A stretch of DNA of 64,000 bases from Myxococcales bacterium (lineage in GTDB: Bacteria; Myxococcota_A; Polyangia; Polyangiales; Polyangiaceae): the NCBI GenBank assembly GCA_016212965.1, contig JACRDA010000346.1, forward strand, positions 17,391 through 81,390. The letters are read 5' to 3'. The position numbers and the translations under genes are program-made. Position 1 is the stretch's first letter, and each line of letters begins with the position of its first letter. This document shows, piece by piece, positions 56,367-64,000 of this stretch. Below the pieces are notes generated by a model. That model did not search any database, was not told the DNA's origin, and saw only the letters and a program-made list of their open reading frames with translations.

Positions 56367-59300
56367 TCAGCGCGGAATGTTGCCCGCGAAGTCCTGCCCG
56401 AGGACGTAGGGGTGGCACACCTGGCAGAACACGTGCTTCGCCTTGGCCTGCGGACCACTCTCGTACATGAGGCAAGCCTTGTCGGTGCAGTGATTGCCCT
56501 GCCCGTGGTCGACCTGCTTCGGGTGGTTCGCGAGCCCGCCGGGCTGCGTGCCGTTGCGCGGGGTCTGGGCGTAAGTGTGGCCGATCTCGTGGGCGATGGT
56601 GTCGTTGTAGTCCGCGACGTCCTTGCCGTCGTAGACGACGATGATGTCGCGGCCGTTCTGTGGGCTCTCGCCGAGGTACGGTCCGTCGAGGGCGCGCACC
56701 CGCACGCGCACCTCGAGGGGCTGCAAGATCCGCGGCGCCGGCGCCCCGGGCGGCAGCACGAGATCGATCTTGTTCTTGCCGGAGCGCCCCTCGCGCACGG
56801 TCACGTTGGCGGCGGGGATGTCGGTCCAGGTGCCGTCCGCGGCCTTGTACTCCGCCTGGATCTTGACGAGCCCGCCGCCGAGCGCCGGTGCGACCACGGG
56901 GTCGCCCATGTCGAGGTTCTTGGCGTTGAGGCGCAGCTTGAAGGTCTTCAGGACCGAGCGCATCAGGTCGTACTGCCGGTCGCACACGACGACGTGCAGC
57001 TTGTTCGGCTGTGCGACGGCGTCGGTCGCGTGCAGGGCCGGCACGTAGACGCTCGCCTTGTTGCCGTTGCCGACGCTGGGCGGTGCGCCCGAGGCGCGCC
57101 CGCCGATGACGGCGAGGTCGCCCGGGCCCTTCTCGCCCAGCATCCACTTCGGGTAGAAGACGCCCGCGCCCACGTTGGCCGGCGTCATCTCGTTGAAGGC
57201 CGTCGGCACGAGGCGCACGCGCGCCTGCTCGTAGGCCGCGACGGCCGCGCCGGGTGCGGGCGCGCTGCCGCCCTGCGCCTTCGTCATCTGCGCCCAGAGC
57301 TTGCGCCACACCCGGATGGGTCGGGACAGCTTGGGGCTGCCCGTGACCGGGTGTCCGTGCTCGAATTTCCCTTGCTCGGGCTCCTCGTCGAGGTACGCAG
57401 CGGCGAAGTACACGTCGCCGCCCACGGTGGAGAGCACGAGGTCGTGCTCGGCGACGCCCTGCACGTCGGTGGTGGCGCCGGTGTGCAGCCGGTACGCCGG
57501 GTCCGAGCGGTTCGTGGTGCGGCCCGGGTCCGCGTTGTCGCCGTGGCGCAGTGCGTCCGGGATGGTCCACGAGCCGGGCAGATCGTAGTGGTGGTGGGCT
57601 GCCTTGCCGTTGTCCTCGTGCGGCACGAGCATGAAGCGCAGCCGGACCCCGGCAAGCGGCTTCGACAGCTTGGCGCGCACCTTCAGGGTACGCCCGTGGG
57701 GCTTGGGGCTGGTCGCGTCGTAGGGGCAGTTGACGTAGCGCTCGTAGCGGTCGCCGTCGTAGTCGGCCCCGCTCGCGCCGGGCAGCGCGAGGTGGGCGGG
57801 CTTGACCTCGGCGATCTCGACGACCGTGAAGGCCACCCGGTCGCCGCCGCGATCGACGTCCTTCACGCCGAGCCTCACCTCGAGGTCGCAGCGGGCGTCG
57901 CTCGGCGCGACCCCCTCGACGAGGAAGGTGCGGTCGCGCTCGGGCATGCCGTCCTGCCACTCGAGCTCGAACGGCAGGCCGACCGCCGTCGTCGGGGCGC
58001 TCGCTCGGTAGAGCTTGAGCGCAGCGCCGTCCTCGCTGCCGGCCTTCGCGACGCGCAGCACGAGCTTGCCCGCGAACCCCGCCGGCTCGACCGGTCGCAC
58101 CACGATCTTGGCGCGCCCGTGCTTATCTTGCTTCTGGACGTGCAGCACGCGGCCAGTGTCGATCTTGGCGTCGTCGCCGAGCGCGGCCGGCTCGACGGCG
58201 GCGCGCAGGCGGTGCGCGAGCACGTCGAGCGGCGCGCGGAGCACGCTGACGTGCACGCGATCGCCCTCGAAGCCGGGCGCGTCCTCGAGTTCGAGCCGGA
58301 AACCCGAATCGCGGAGCTTGGCGCTCGGCGCGATGCCCTCGACCCAGTACTTGCTCCCGTCGCCGGGGATGGCGTCGTTCGCGAGCGACAGGGGCAAGGC
58401 CTCGCGGGTCTGCCCGAGCGCCGGCACCTCGTCGCCCGCGGCGTGGAGTGCCACGCGTGCGTCGAGCGCCACGAGCTTCACCTTGCCCGTGTAGCTCGCT
58501 GGCTTGGCCTGCGACACCACGAGCCGCGCGCGCTCCGAGAAGGTGCGCTTCTGCACGAGGAGCACGCGCCCGGCGTCGATCTTCTCGTCGGCGCCGAGCT
58601 TCGCGGGCTCGCCGCCATCGGCGCTGCGCTCCTTGCAGATGCTGAGCTCGAGCTCGACCGCGGTCATCTTGTCCGTGGCCGGCGGCCCGACGGGCTTGCT
58701 CCCGCCCGCCAGCGACAGGGTGAGCTCGATGTCCTCGGGGGCGCCGCTCGCCTTCGCTGCCTCCACGTAGAGCGTCTTGCCCGTGAGCCGCGCCCCCTCG
58801 ATGGTGAGCGGGAGGGTCTGCTCGGCGCCGTCCCTCTCGGCGTCGAAGAGCTTGATGCAGTCGGGCTTGTTGCAGCGCAGGGTCGCGGTGCCGTCGAAGG
58901 GTGCGTCGGCGGACAGCAGCACCGGCAGTCGGTGGCGCGCCAGGCCGAGGCGGGCGAGGTAGGCGCGCGGCACCACCGCCGTCTTCTTGCCGGCGATGGC
59001 GACGCTCGGGCTCACCGGAGCCGGTGCCGGGCGCGCGACGGGCGTGGCGAGCGGCAGCGCGTCGGACAGCTCGTCCTCGGTCGAGCTCCCTCCGGCGACG
59101 CCCGCGCCGCGCGCGGCCGGACGCCCGCGCACCGCGACGATCGAGCCCGAGCCCGCGTCGAGCTCGCGCAGCACCGCGGCCACGACGTCGGCGTCCTCGG
59201 TGTACCCGAGCGCACAGGGGAAGCCGACGCGCCCGAGAAAGCCGCGCAGCTCGCCGGAGCCGTGCCGCTGCACGTGCAGCGCCAGGTGGCTCGATGCTCC

Positions 59301-59405
59301 GACCACCTCGTGCCGGGGTGCGAGGGCGCCGAGCTCGGCGCGAGGCACCAGCAGCACCTCGTCGTCGCCGAGCGCCGAGAGCCTGACCGCGTTACGGAAC
59401 TCCAT
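56367..59405 (-). CDS. Large multidomain protein with archaemetzincin-like zinc protease end
   Basis: A 1012-residue protein without an obvious signal peptide. Residues about 170-560 hold several related beta-sandwich blocks; two open with a near-identical motif (DEKIDAGRVLLVQKR and DDAKIDTGRVLHVQKQ) and close with VEG-APS. Similar blocks occur, as I recall, in proteins encoded near VgrG genes, but none is seen here. The C-terminus has HEIGHTYAQ, then GNHCTDKACLMY and FCQVC. This is the HC-X4-C-X15-C-X2-C zinc pattern of archaemetzincins, with a Met-turn, though the gap from HEIGH to the third His is longer than usual. A secreted effector-like protease is one reading; it is not proven. Confidence 0.75.
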   Translation of the reverse strand: MEFRNAVRLSALGDDEVLLVPRAELGALAPRHEVVGASSHLALHVQRHGSGELRGFLGRVGFPCALGYTEDADVVAAVLRELDAGSGSIVAVRGRPAARGAGVAGGSSTEDELSDALPLATPVARPAPAPVSPSVAIAGKKTAVVPRAYLARLGLARHRLPVLLSADAPFDGTATLRCNKPDCIKLFDAERDGAEQTLPLTIEGARLTGKTLYVEAAKASGAPEDIELTLSLAGGSKPVGPPATDKMTAVELELSICKERSADGGEPAKLGADEKIDAGRVLLVQKRTFSERARLVVSQAKPASYTGKVKLVALDARVALHAAGDEVPALGQTREALPLSLANDAIPGDGSKYWVEGIAPSAKLRDSGFRLELEDAPGFEGDRVHVSVLRAPLDVLAHRLRAAVEPAALGDDAKIDTGRVLHVQKQDKHGRAKIVVRPVEPAGFAGKLVLRVAKAGSEDGAALKLYRASAPTTAVGLPFELEWQDGMPERDRTFLVEGVAPSDARCDLEVRLGVKDVDRGGDRVAFTVVEIAEVKPAHLALPGASGADYDGDRYERYVNCPYDATSPKPHGRTLKVRAKLSKPLAGVRLRFMLVPHEDNGKAAHHHYDLPGSWTIPDALRHGDNADPGRTTNRSDPAYRLHTGATTDVQGVAEHDLVLSTVGGDVYFAAAYLDEEPEQGKFEHGHPVTGSPKLSRPIRVWRKLWAQMTKAQGGSAPAPGAAVAAYEQARVRLVPTAFNEMTPANVGAGVFYPKWMLGEKGPGDLAVIGGRASGAPPSVGNGNKASVYVPALHATDAVAQPNKLHVVVCDRQYDLMRSVLKTFKLRLNAKNLDMGDPVVAPALGGGLVKIQAEYKAADGTWTDIPAANVTVREGRSGKNKIDLVLPPGAPAPRILQPLEVRVRVRALDGPYLGESPQNGRDIIVVYDGKDVADYNDTIAHEIGHTYAQTPRNGTQPGGLANHPKQVDHGQGNHCTDKACLMYESGPQAKAKHVFCQVCHPYVLGQDFAGNIPR

Positions 59406-59474
59406 GGCAAGGTCGCTCCTGTCGCGCGCCCCACCGATACCGGGGGCCTCGCCGGACGTAAAGCACGGGCTGCC

Positions 59475-60548
59475 CTAGCGCGGGAGCACGAGTGGCGGCG
59501 GCACGGGCAGCGAGCGCCCGCCCGCGGCGCGCCACCCGAGCGCCGCCTCCTCGATGACCGGGATGCGCAGGGCGGCCGGCGGGTGCGTGCGCTCGAAGGC
59601 GAAGCGCAGCTCGTCGCCGATCGAGAGGTCCGAGCGGGCCTGGAAGAAGCGGCACAGGAGGAGCGCGCCCCCCTCGGTCCATGCGCCGCCGCGCGCACCG
59701 GCGGCGAGCACGTGCTGCACGCCGTAGACGTCCGCGGCGAGCTCGTTCGGCTGGTTGAAGCCCGGCACCTCCGCCGACAGCTCGCGAGCCACGTCGGCCA
59801 GGGTCACCGCGCCCGCCGCGCCCCCGACGCAGCCGGTGTGCGCCAGCCGGTGGTGCGCGAGCTCGTGGCCGACGACGAAGGCGAGCCCCTCGTCGAGCAG
59901 GGTCGCCTGCCGCGCCCGCTTGCGCGGGTCGCGCTCCTGCTCGTCGGGGATGAAGCTCGCGGGCTCGACGAGGCGCCGCCCGGTCCGCGCCCCCGCGAGG
60001 TAGGCGTCGAGGCGCCCCGTCCCGAACACCTCGTCGGCGGCGCGCGCGCGGGCGAGCTGCGACTGCACCTGCAGGATGCCGTCCGTGAGCGCCACGAGCG
60101 CGCGCCCGTCGTGCAGGCACGCCGCGAAGGCGTTCACCTCGCCGGGGGCGTCGTCGAGCACGAGCGACACCCGCCGCAGCTCCGCCCGCTCGCGCTCGGG
60201 CAGGGCGGCGAGCAGCGCGTCGTGGACGGCGCGTACCCGGCCGCGCAGGTAGGCGGTGTCGCCGCGCTCGAGGCGCGGCGCGTCGGCCGCCACCGCGGGA
60301 TCGAAGGGGCCCGCAGGGGTCGCGGCGGGCGAGCTCGCGGGCGGGGGGCTCGCCGGGGTCGTCGGCCTCGGGGTGGTGGTCGGCGCGCTCGTCCCCGGGG
60401 TCGCCGGCGCCGCCGGGGCCGAGCCCGTGCGGGTCGCCGCGCTCGGGCGCCCGCCGATGGGGACCGGGACCCAGTCGTCCGTCGCGTCGCCACAGCCGAG
60501 CGCCGCCGCGAGCGCGACGACCAGAGAGAGCCTTCGCATGCGGAGCAT
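59475..60548 (-). CDS. M48-family metallopeptidase lipoprotein
   Basis: A 357-residue predicted lipoprotein (VVALAAALGCGD) with a Thr/Pro/Ala linker. The peptidase domain has VNAFAACLHDGRALVALTDG, typical of M48, the zinc motif FVVGHELAHHRLAH, and the third ligand in NELAADVYG. It is probably anchored in the envelope and degrades misfolded periplasmic proteins, like BepA/LoiP. Tandem ATGs lie at 60551, 60548 and 60539; I used 60548. The gene is followed after 69 bp by the metzincin-like gene. Divergent from the propeller lipoprotein gene. Confidence 0.9.
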   Translation of the reverse strand: MLRMRRLSLVVALAAALGCGDATDDWVPVPIGGRPSAATRTGSAPAAPATPGTSAPTTTPRPTTPASPPPASSPAATPAGPFDPAVAADAPRLERGDTAYLRGRVRAVHDALLAALPERERAELRRVSLVLDDAPGEVNAFAACLHDGRALVALTDGILQVQSQLARARAADEVFGTGRLDAYLAGARTGRRLVEPASFIPDEQERDPRKRARQATLLDEGLAFVVGHELAHHRLAHTGCVGGAAGAVTLADVARELSAEVPGFNQPNELAADVYGVQHVLAAGARGGAWTEGGALLLCRFFQARSDLSIGDELRFAFERTHPPAALRIPVIEEAALGWRAAGGRSLPVPPPLVLPR

Positions 60549-60657
60549 CATCGTTCCGATCGACGCGGCGCGCCACGCCGAGCCTCCAGGCCCGGCACGG
60601 GTGCGACGGACCGCGCGCGGCGTCGCCTGCCGCCCGAGAGTGCGGTAAGGATCGACC

Positions 60658-61860
60658 ATGGTGCGGGCGGGCAGTCGGGGGCAGGGCGGCGGCGGGGGTG
60701 CGCGCCTGCGTCGCCTCGTGGTCGCGGGGGGCATACCGGCGGCGCTCGTCGCGACCGCCTGCTTCGGCGTTTCGTACACCAAGGTCGAGGCCGAGCCCCC
60801 CGCGTGCGCGCCCTTCACCCTGCTGCCGCCGGGTGCCTGCGACCCGAGCCTGCTCGCCGACGCCGACAACTGCTGCGTCGCCGGGCGGAGCTGCCTCGGC
60901 GGCACCTGCACGGCCGGTCGCTGCGGCGCCGACCAGGTGTCGATGACGCCGACGGCCGAGGCGATCGGCCTGGTGCTCGTGGGCGAGCGGGTGATCTGGA
61001 CGACGGGGGGCGGCGGAGAGCTGCTCAAGACCAACCTCGACGGGAGTGCCGGCGCGGCCGTCATCGCCAATCACTCGGGCCTCGCCGGCTGCGGCCTCGG
61101 CGGGCTCGACGACTGCTTCGCGACCGAGGCGACCACCGACGGCGAGCGCGTGTACTGGGTGGAGTACAACGGGCCCGAGGTCTGGAGCGTCGATCCCGAC
61201 GTGCCCCTGTCCTCGGCGCGCCGCGTGGCGCGCACCAGCAGCCCGAACCTTCACCTCGCGGGCTTCGGGCACATCACGGTCGTCGGCCAGCGCCTCTTCT
61301 GGGCCACGGAGCGCTACGACGACGGCACCAACGTGCTCGAGGGCGGCGTGTGGACGGCCGACAAGGGGGGCGTCGACGAGGACGCCCAGGTCATCACGAC
61401 CACGGGCCAGCCCTTCGGCGTCGCGGCCGACGAGACGCACGTCTACTGGACGGACCGCGACGGGTCGGTCTTGCGGCTCGCCCGCGCCGACATCGGGACC
61501 GCGGCGGTGCCGGAGCCCTTCGCGACGCAGCAGAACTGGCTCGGCGCGATCCTGCTCCACGGCGACGAGGTCATCTGGGCCGACGGCGCGAGCGTTCGCG
61601 CCAAGAAGAAGGACGGCACCAACGAGCGCGGCCTCGGCGGCGCGTCGGGGCCCGTCTACGGCGTCGCGGCCGAGGGCGACTACGTCTACTGGGCGAGTCG
61701 CGACGCGAACACGGTGCACCGGGCGTCGCTGAGCTCGGGCGCGAGCGAGACCTTGGCCACGGTGACCGCCGCGGTGACCCCCGCCGTCGGCTGCGACGCG
61801 CTCTACCTCAGCGCGAACCCCGACGCGTCGCCCGGGGTCGTCTACCGGCTGCGCAAGTAG
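60658..61860 (+). CDS. YWTD-type beta-propeller lipoprotein
   Basis: A 400-residue exported protein with a signal and probable lipobox (AALVATACFG). The mature N-terminus is Cys-rich (CAPFTLLPPGACDP, NCCVAGRSCLGGTCTAGRCG), a disulfide-knotted region common in myxobacteria. A propeller follows with repeated YW motifs: VYWVEYNG, LFWATERY, VYWTDRDG, VIWADGAS and VYWASRDA, as in YWTD/LDL-receptor-like repeats. No catalytic motif; probably a binding protein at the surface. Convergent with the PP2C gene, 10 bp away. Confidence 0.83.
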   Translation: MVRAGSRGQGGGGGARLRRLVVAGGIPAALVATACFGVSYTKVEAEPPACAPFTLLPPGACDPSLLADADNCCVAGRSCLGGTCTAGRCGADQVSMTPTAEAIGLVLVGERVIWTTGGGGELLKTNLDGSAGAAVIANHSGLAGCGLGGLDDCFATEATTDGERVYWVEYNGPEVWSVDPDVPLSSARRVARTSSPNLHLAGFGHITVVGQRLFWATERYDDGTNVLEGGVWTADKGGVDEDAQVITTTGQPFGVAADETHVYWTDRDGSVLRLARADIGTAAVPEPFATQQNWLGAILLHGDEVIWADGASVRAKKKDGTNERGLGGASGPVYGVAAEGDYVYWASRDANTVHRASLSSGASETLATVTAAVTPAVGCDALYLSANPDASPGVVYRLRK

Positions 61861-61870
61861 CGCGCGCCCG

Positions 61871-63007
61871 TCAGCCGAGCCGCGCGACGACGACCGTGAT
61901 GTTGTCGCTGCCGCCCGCCGCGTTGGCGAGATCGACCAGGCGGCGCGCGGTGCGCTCCGCGAAGGTCGACGGTGCCGTGCCCTCGGTGAGCGTCGCGTCG
62001 ACCGAGGCCGCGATGCGCGCCGAGGCCGCGGCGCTCGCCGCCTTCGCTCGGGCAGCCGCGGCGAGATCCTCGACCCGCAGATCGTCCAGCGTCGCCTCGG
62101 CGCCCGCCTCGTCGGCCGCCCTGGAATAGGCCGGCGGGCTGCCCGGCGCGCGCACGACGACCTTCGGGGCGGTCCCCTCGGTCACGGTGGTGTCGATGTC
62201 GGCCACGGCGGCGCGCCCCGGCCCGCCGCTCAGCATGTCGCGCAGCACCGCGGCGATGTCGTCGTCGTCGAGCTCCTTGTTGAGCCCGTCGGAGCAGAGC
62301 AGGATGACGTCGCCCGGCTCGAGGTTGAAGCGCTGCACCTCGGGCAGGAGCTTCGAGTCCCCGCCGCCCCCGAGCGCGTTCCAGAGGACGTGGTGGAGCT
62401 GGCTGTCGTCGTCGACCTCGATGCCGTGCTCGGCCATCTGCTGGGCGACCGTGTGGTCCTTGGTGAGCTGCGCCAGCGTGCCGCGGCGGTAGAGATAGCA
62501 GCGGCTGTCGCCCGCGTGCGCCACGTAGAGCCCCGGCCAGAGCAGATAGGCGAGCGTCAGCGTCGTGCCCATGCGCGCGCTGTGGCCGGCCTGGCCGGCG
62601 ACGCGCAGGATGCTCGACTCGCCCTCCTCGAGCGCCGACACGAGCCCCTGCCGGATCTCGGGCAGCGTGTGCATGCGCGTGCGCGAGGGCGTGCTCGTCG
62701 TCGTCTGGTGGCGCACGACCCAGGGCATCACGTTGCAGACGTACTCGGCGATGGTGTTGACCGCGATCGAGCTCGCGACCTGACCGCCCCCTTCGCCGCC
62801 CATGCCGTCGGCGACCATGAGCACCGTGCCCTCGGCGCTGCCCTCGAGCATGCGCTCGGCCTTGAGCGGCAGGCTCGTGTTCTCGATCACCATCGAGCGG
62901 CGCAGCGTGGCGATGAGGAACTGGTCCTCGTTGTGGCCGCGCTTCCGGCCTTGGTCGGTCACGCCAGCGGCGTCGATCGAGACGGGGGAGTGGGCGATCT
63001 TCGTCAT
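61871..63007 (-). CDS. PP2C-family Ser/Thr protein phosphatase
   Basis: A 378-residue metal-dependent phosphatase. PP2C motifs in order: KRGHNEDQF, VADGMGGEGGGQVAS, RMGTTLTLAYL, VAHAGDSRCYLYR, LTKDHTVAQQM, ILLCSDGLNKEL and GGSDNITVVV. An Ala-rich insertion of about 90 residues precedes the last motif and includes two TEGTAP copies. I chose ATG 63007 because TATGAT lies 13 nt upstream; in-frame ATGs at 63025 and 63022 overlap that element. It is back-to-back with a Ser/Thr kinase gene, and the pair is probably a matched kinase/phosphatase module. Confidence 0.92.
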   Translation of the reverse strand: MTKIAHSPVSIDAAGVTDQGRKRGHNEDQFLIATLRRSMVIENTSLPLKAERMLEGSAEGTVLMVADGMGGEGGGQVASSIAVNTIAEYVCNVMPWVVRHQTTTSTPSRTRMHTLPEIRQGLVSALEEGESSILRVAGQAGHSARMGTTLTLAYLLWPGLYVAHAGDSRCYLYRRGTLAQLTKDHTVAQQMAEHGIEVDDDSQLHHVLWNALGGGGDSKLLPEVQRFNLEPGDVILLCSDGLNKELDDDDIAAVLRDMLSGGPGRAAVADIDTTVTEGTAPKVVVRAPGSPPAYSRAADEAGAEATLDDLRVEDLAAAARAKAASAAASARIAASVDATLTEGTAPSTFAERTARRLVDLANAAGGSDNITVVVARLG

Positions 63008-63020
63008 CGGGCGGAGCGCC

Positions 63021-63026
63021 ATCATA
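63021..63026 (-). promoter_or_regulatory. -10-like TATGAT upstream of PP2C gene
   Basis: Minus-strand TATGAT (5/6 match to TATAAT), 13 nt before the ATG at 63007. Confidence 0.5.
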
Positions 63027-63149
63027 GTCGAGCGCGCCCGGGCGCGTCACCGGCGTCGACCGAGCAGGCTCGTGTCCGCCGGCGGGCCGCGCGGCGCGCG
63101 CTTTCCCCCGGCAGGACGGCGGTCGCTGCAGAGCTCGGGCCGATGTGAC

Positions 63150-63155
63150 TAGAAT
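63150..63155 (+). promoter_or_regulatory. -10-like TAGAAT upstream of kinase gene
   Basis: TAGAAT (5/6 match to TATAAT) ends 6 nt before the GTG at 63162, which would give a leaderless transcript. Confidence 0.5.
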
Positions 63156-63161
63156 GGCGCC

Positions 63162-64000
63162 GTGCAGCCTGCAGCCGGCCTGATGGTGAGCGACCGCGTG
63201 CGGCTCGTGAGGCCGCTCGGCGCGGGCGGCATGGGCAGCGTGTGGGTGGCGGACCACCTCACGCTCGAGACCGAGGTCGCGGTGAAGTTCATCACCCACG
63301 CCCTCCTCGCCGCGAACCCCGAGCTGCTCGAGCGCTTCAAGCGCGAGGCGAGCGCCGCGGCGAAGATCCAGAGCCCGCACGTCGTGCAGACCTTCGACCG
63401 GGGCGTCACCGGCGACGGCCTGCCGTACATCGTGATGGAGCTCTTGCGGGGCGAGAGCCTGCGCGCGCGGCTCGGGCGCAAGCGCGTCCTGCCGCCGGCG
63501 GAGGTCGCGGCCGTCGTGCGTCAGACGGCGCGCGCGCTCGACGCGGCCCACGCGCTCGGCATCGTCCACCGCGACGTGACGCCCGACAACCTCTTCCTGT
63601 GCTCGACGGCGGGCGAGCTGCTCGTCAAGGTGCTCGACTTCGGCATCGCGAAGCAGGAGGGGGCGCTCGAGGCCTCGAGCGTGACGCGCACCGGCACGAC
63701 GGTCGGCACGCCCCAGTACATGAGCCCCGAGCAGCTGCTCAGCGCCAAGAGCGTCGACGGCTCGGCCGACCTCTGGGCGCTCGCGGTCGTGGCCTACGAG
63801 GCGCTCACGGGCCGGCAGCCGTTCAGCGGCGAGACGCTCGCGGCCATCGCCATCGAGATCACGAGCGCGCGCTTCATCCGGCCGAGCCGCATGCCGGGCT
63901 CGACCGCGACGCCGCTCGTCGACGAGTGGTTCGAGCGCGCCTTCGACCGCGAGAAGACGCGCCGCTTCGCGAGCGCGCTCGAGCTCGCGCGCGCCTTCGA
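63162..64000 (+). CDS. Ser/Thr protein kinase, 3' partial
   Basis: The frame runs open to the window end, giving about 279 residues of a PknB-type kinase. It has LGAGGMGSVWVADH (Gly-rich loop), EVAVKFI (ATP-binding Lys), IVHRDVTPDN (catalytic loop; Thr replaces the usual Lys, a variant common among myxobacterial kinases), LDFGIAK and GTPQYMSPEQ. The kinase domain is nearly complete; any membrane or sensor part lies outside. GTG 63162 and ATG 63183 are both possible starts; the first is favoured by TAGAAT just upstream. Divergent from the PP2C gene. Confidence 0.92.
   Translation, partial: MQPAAGLMVSDRVRLVRPLGAGGMGSVWVADHLTLETEVAVKFITHALLAANPELLERFKREASAAAKIQSPHVVQTFDRGVTGDGLPYIVMELLRGESLRARLGRKRVLPPAEVAAVVRQTARALDAAHALGIVHRDVTPDNLFLCSTAGELLVKVLDFGIAKQEGALEASSVTRTGTTVGTPQYMSPEQLLSAKSVDGSADLWALAVVAYEALTGRQPFSGETLAAIAIEITSARFIRPSRMPGSTATPLVDEWFERAFDREKTRRFASALELARAF

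Noticed and set aside
55357..59405. Calling this a type VI secretion locus
   Set aside because: The repeated domains are reminiscent of VgrG-associated proteins, but no VgrG, Hcp, PAAR, sheath or ClpV gene is present in the window.
55608..62129. A 6.5-kb open frame on the plus strand across several minus-strand genes
   Set aside because: It is Arg/Ala/Gly-rich, low complexity and antisense to genes with clear motifs (metzincin-like, M48). Very GC-rich DNA leaves long stop-free shadows.
1..64000. tRNA, rRNA, insertion sequence, integrase or prophage genes
   Set aside because: I looked for cloverleaf-like ends, transposase motifs and phage genes and saw none I could support.

Overview
The window is about 64 kb of very GC-rich DNA with densely packed genes on both strands. 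It looks like chromosome of a myxobacterium, probably Polyangiales. The evidence is a myxobacterial cysteine-rich (DUF4215-type) repeat, an AgmX/PglI-type C-terminal domain, many lipoproteins with Ser/Ala- or Gly-rich linkers, eukaryote-like Ser/Thr kinases with PPP and PP2C phosphatases, and strong G/C third-position bias. I see no rRNA, tRNA, CRISPR array, insertion sequence or prophage. Both ends cut genes: the left-most CDS lacks its 5' end and the right-most kinase lacks its 3' end.

Layout. 1-9 kb: a secreted-type protein with a BNR motif, an AAA/DUF4143 ATPase, an AgmX/PglI-domain lipoprotein, an M49-like metallopeptidase lipoprotein with a glutathione transferase, and a small-molecule O-methyltransferase. 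8.8-14 kb: a minus-strand run with a small conserved-looking protein, a lipoprotein, an SDR, a CPBP protease, a zinc-ribbon membrane protein and bifunctional FTCD (histidine breakdown). 14-18.3 kb: a peptide deformylase with a lipoprotein signal, and a Lon-like protease coupled to a tandem UspA protein. 18.5-29.4 kb: lipoproteins, SDRs, an Old Yellow Enzyme operon, pectin-acetylesterase-like and PHB-depolymerase-like esterases, a tiny Lys-rich protein, an alpha/beta hydrolase and a FliB/YkgJ cysteine-cluster protein.

29.5-38.7 kb is the most striking part: one minus-strand operon with almost no gaps. It encodes an NHL-propeller lipoprotein, a 13-haem secreted cytochrome ending in a myxobacterial Cys-rich repeat, a 20-haem lipoprotein cytochrome made of four five-haem modules, a 17-haem lipoprotein cytochrome, and an outer-membrane beta-barrel. 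That is 50 haem-attachment motifs, eight of them of the unusual CX4CH type. I infer an outer-membrane or extracellular electron conduit analogous to porin-cytochrome complexes, which would be unusual for a myxobacterium.

39-64 kb: an RlaP-type nucleotidyltransferase, metG, a PPP phosphatase with an N-terminal TerB-like region, then a plus-strand run of Ser/Thr kinase, GNAT, two overlapping histidine kinases (the second degenerate), two NarK-type nitrate/nitrite transporters and an NTAQ1-type N-terminal glutamine amidase. A minus-strand run follows with a hypothetical protein, an archaemetzincin-like multidomain protein and an M48 protease. The window closes with a YWTD-propeller lipoprotein, a PP2C phosphatase and a truncated Ser/Thr kinase.

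Expression signals: many transcription-unit heads have a TANNNT hexamer 6-13 nt before the start codon and no Shine-Dalgarno sequence, which suggests leaderless or near-leaderless transcripts. Genes inside operons use overlaps (ATGA/GTGA) or clear GGAGG sites.
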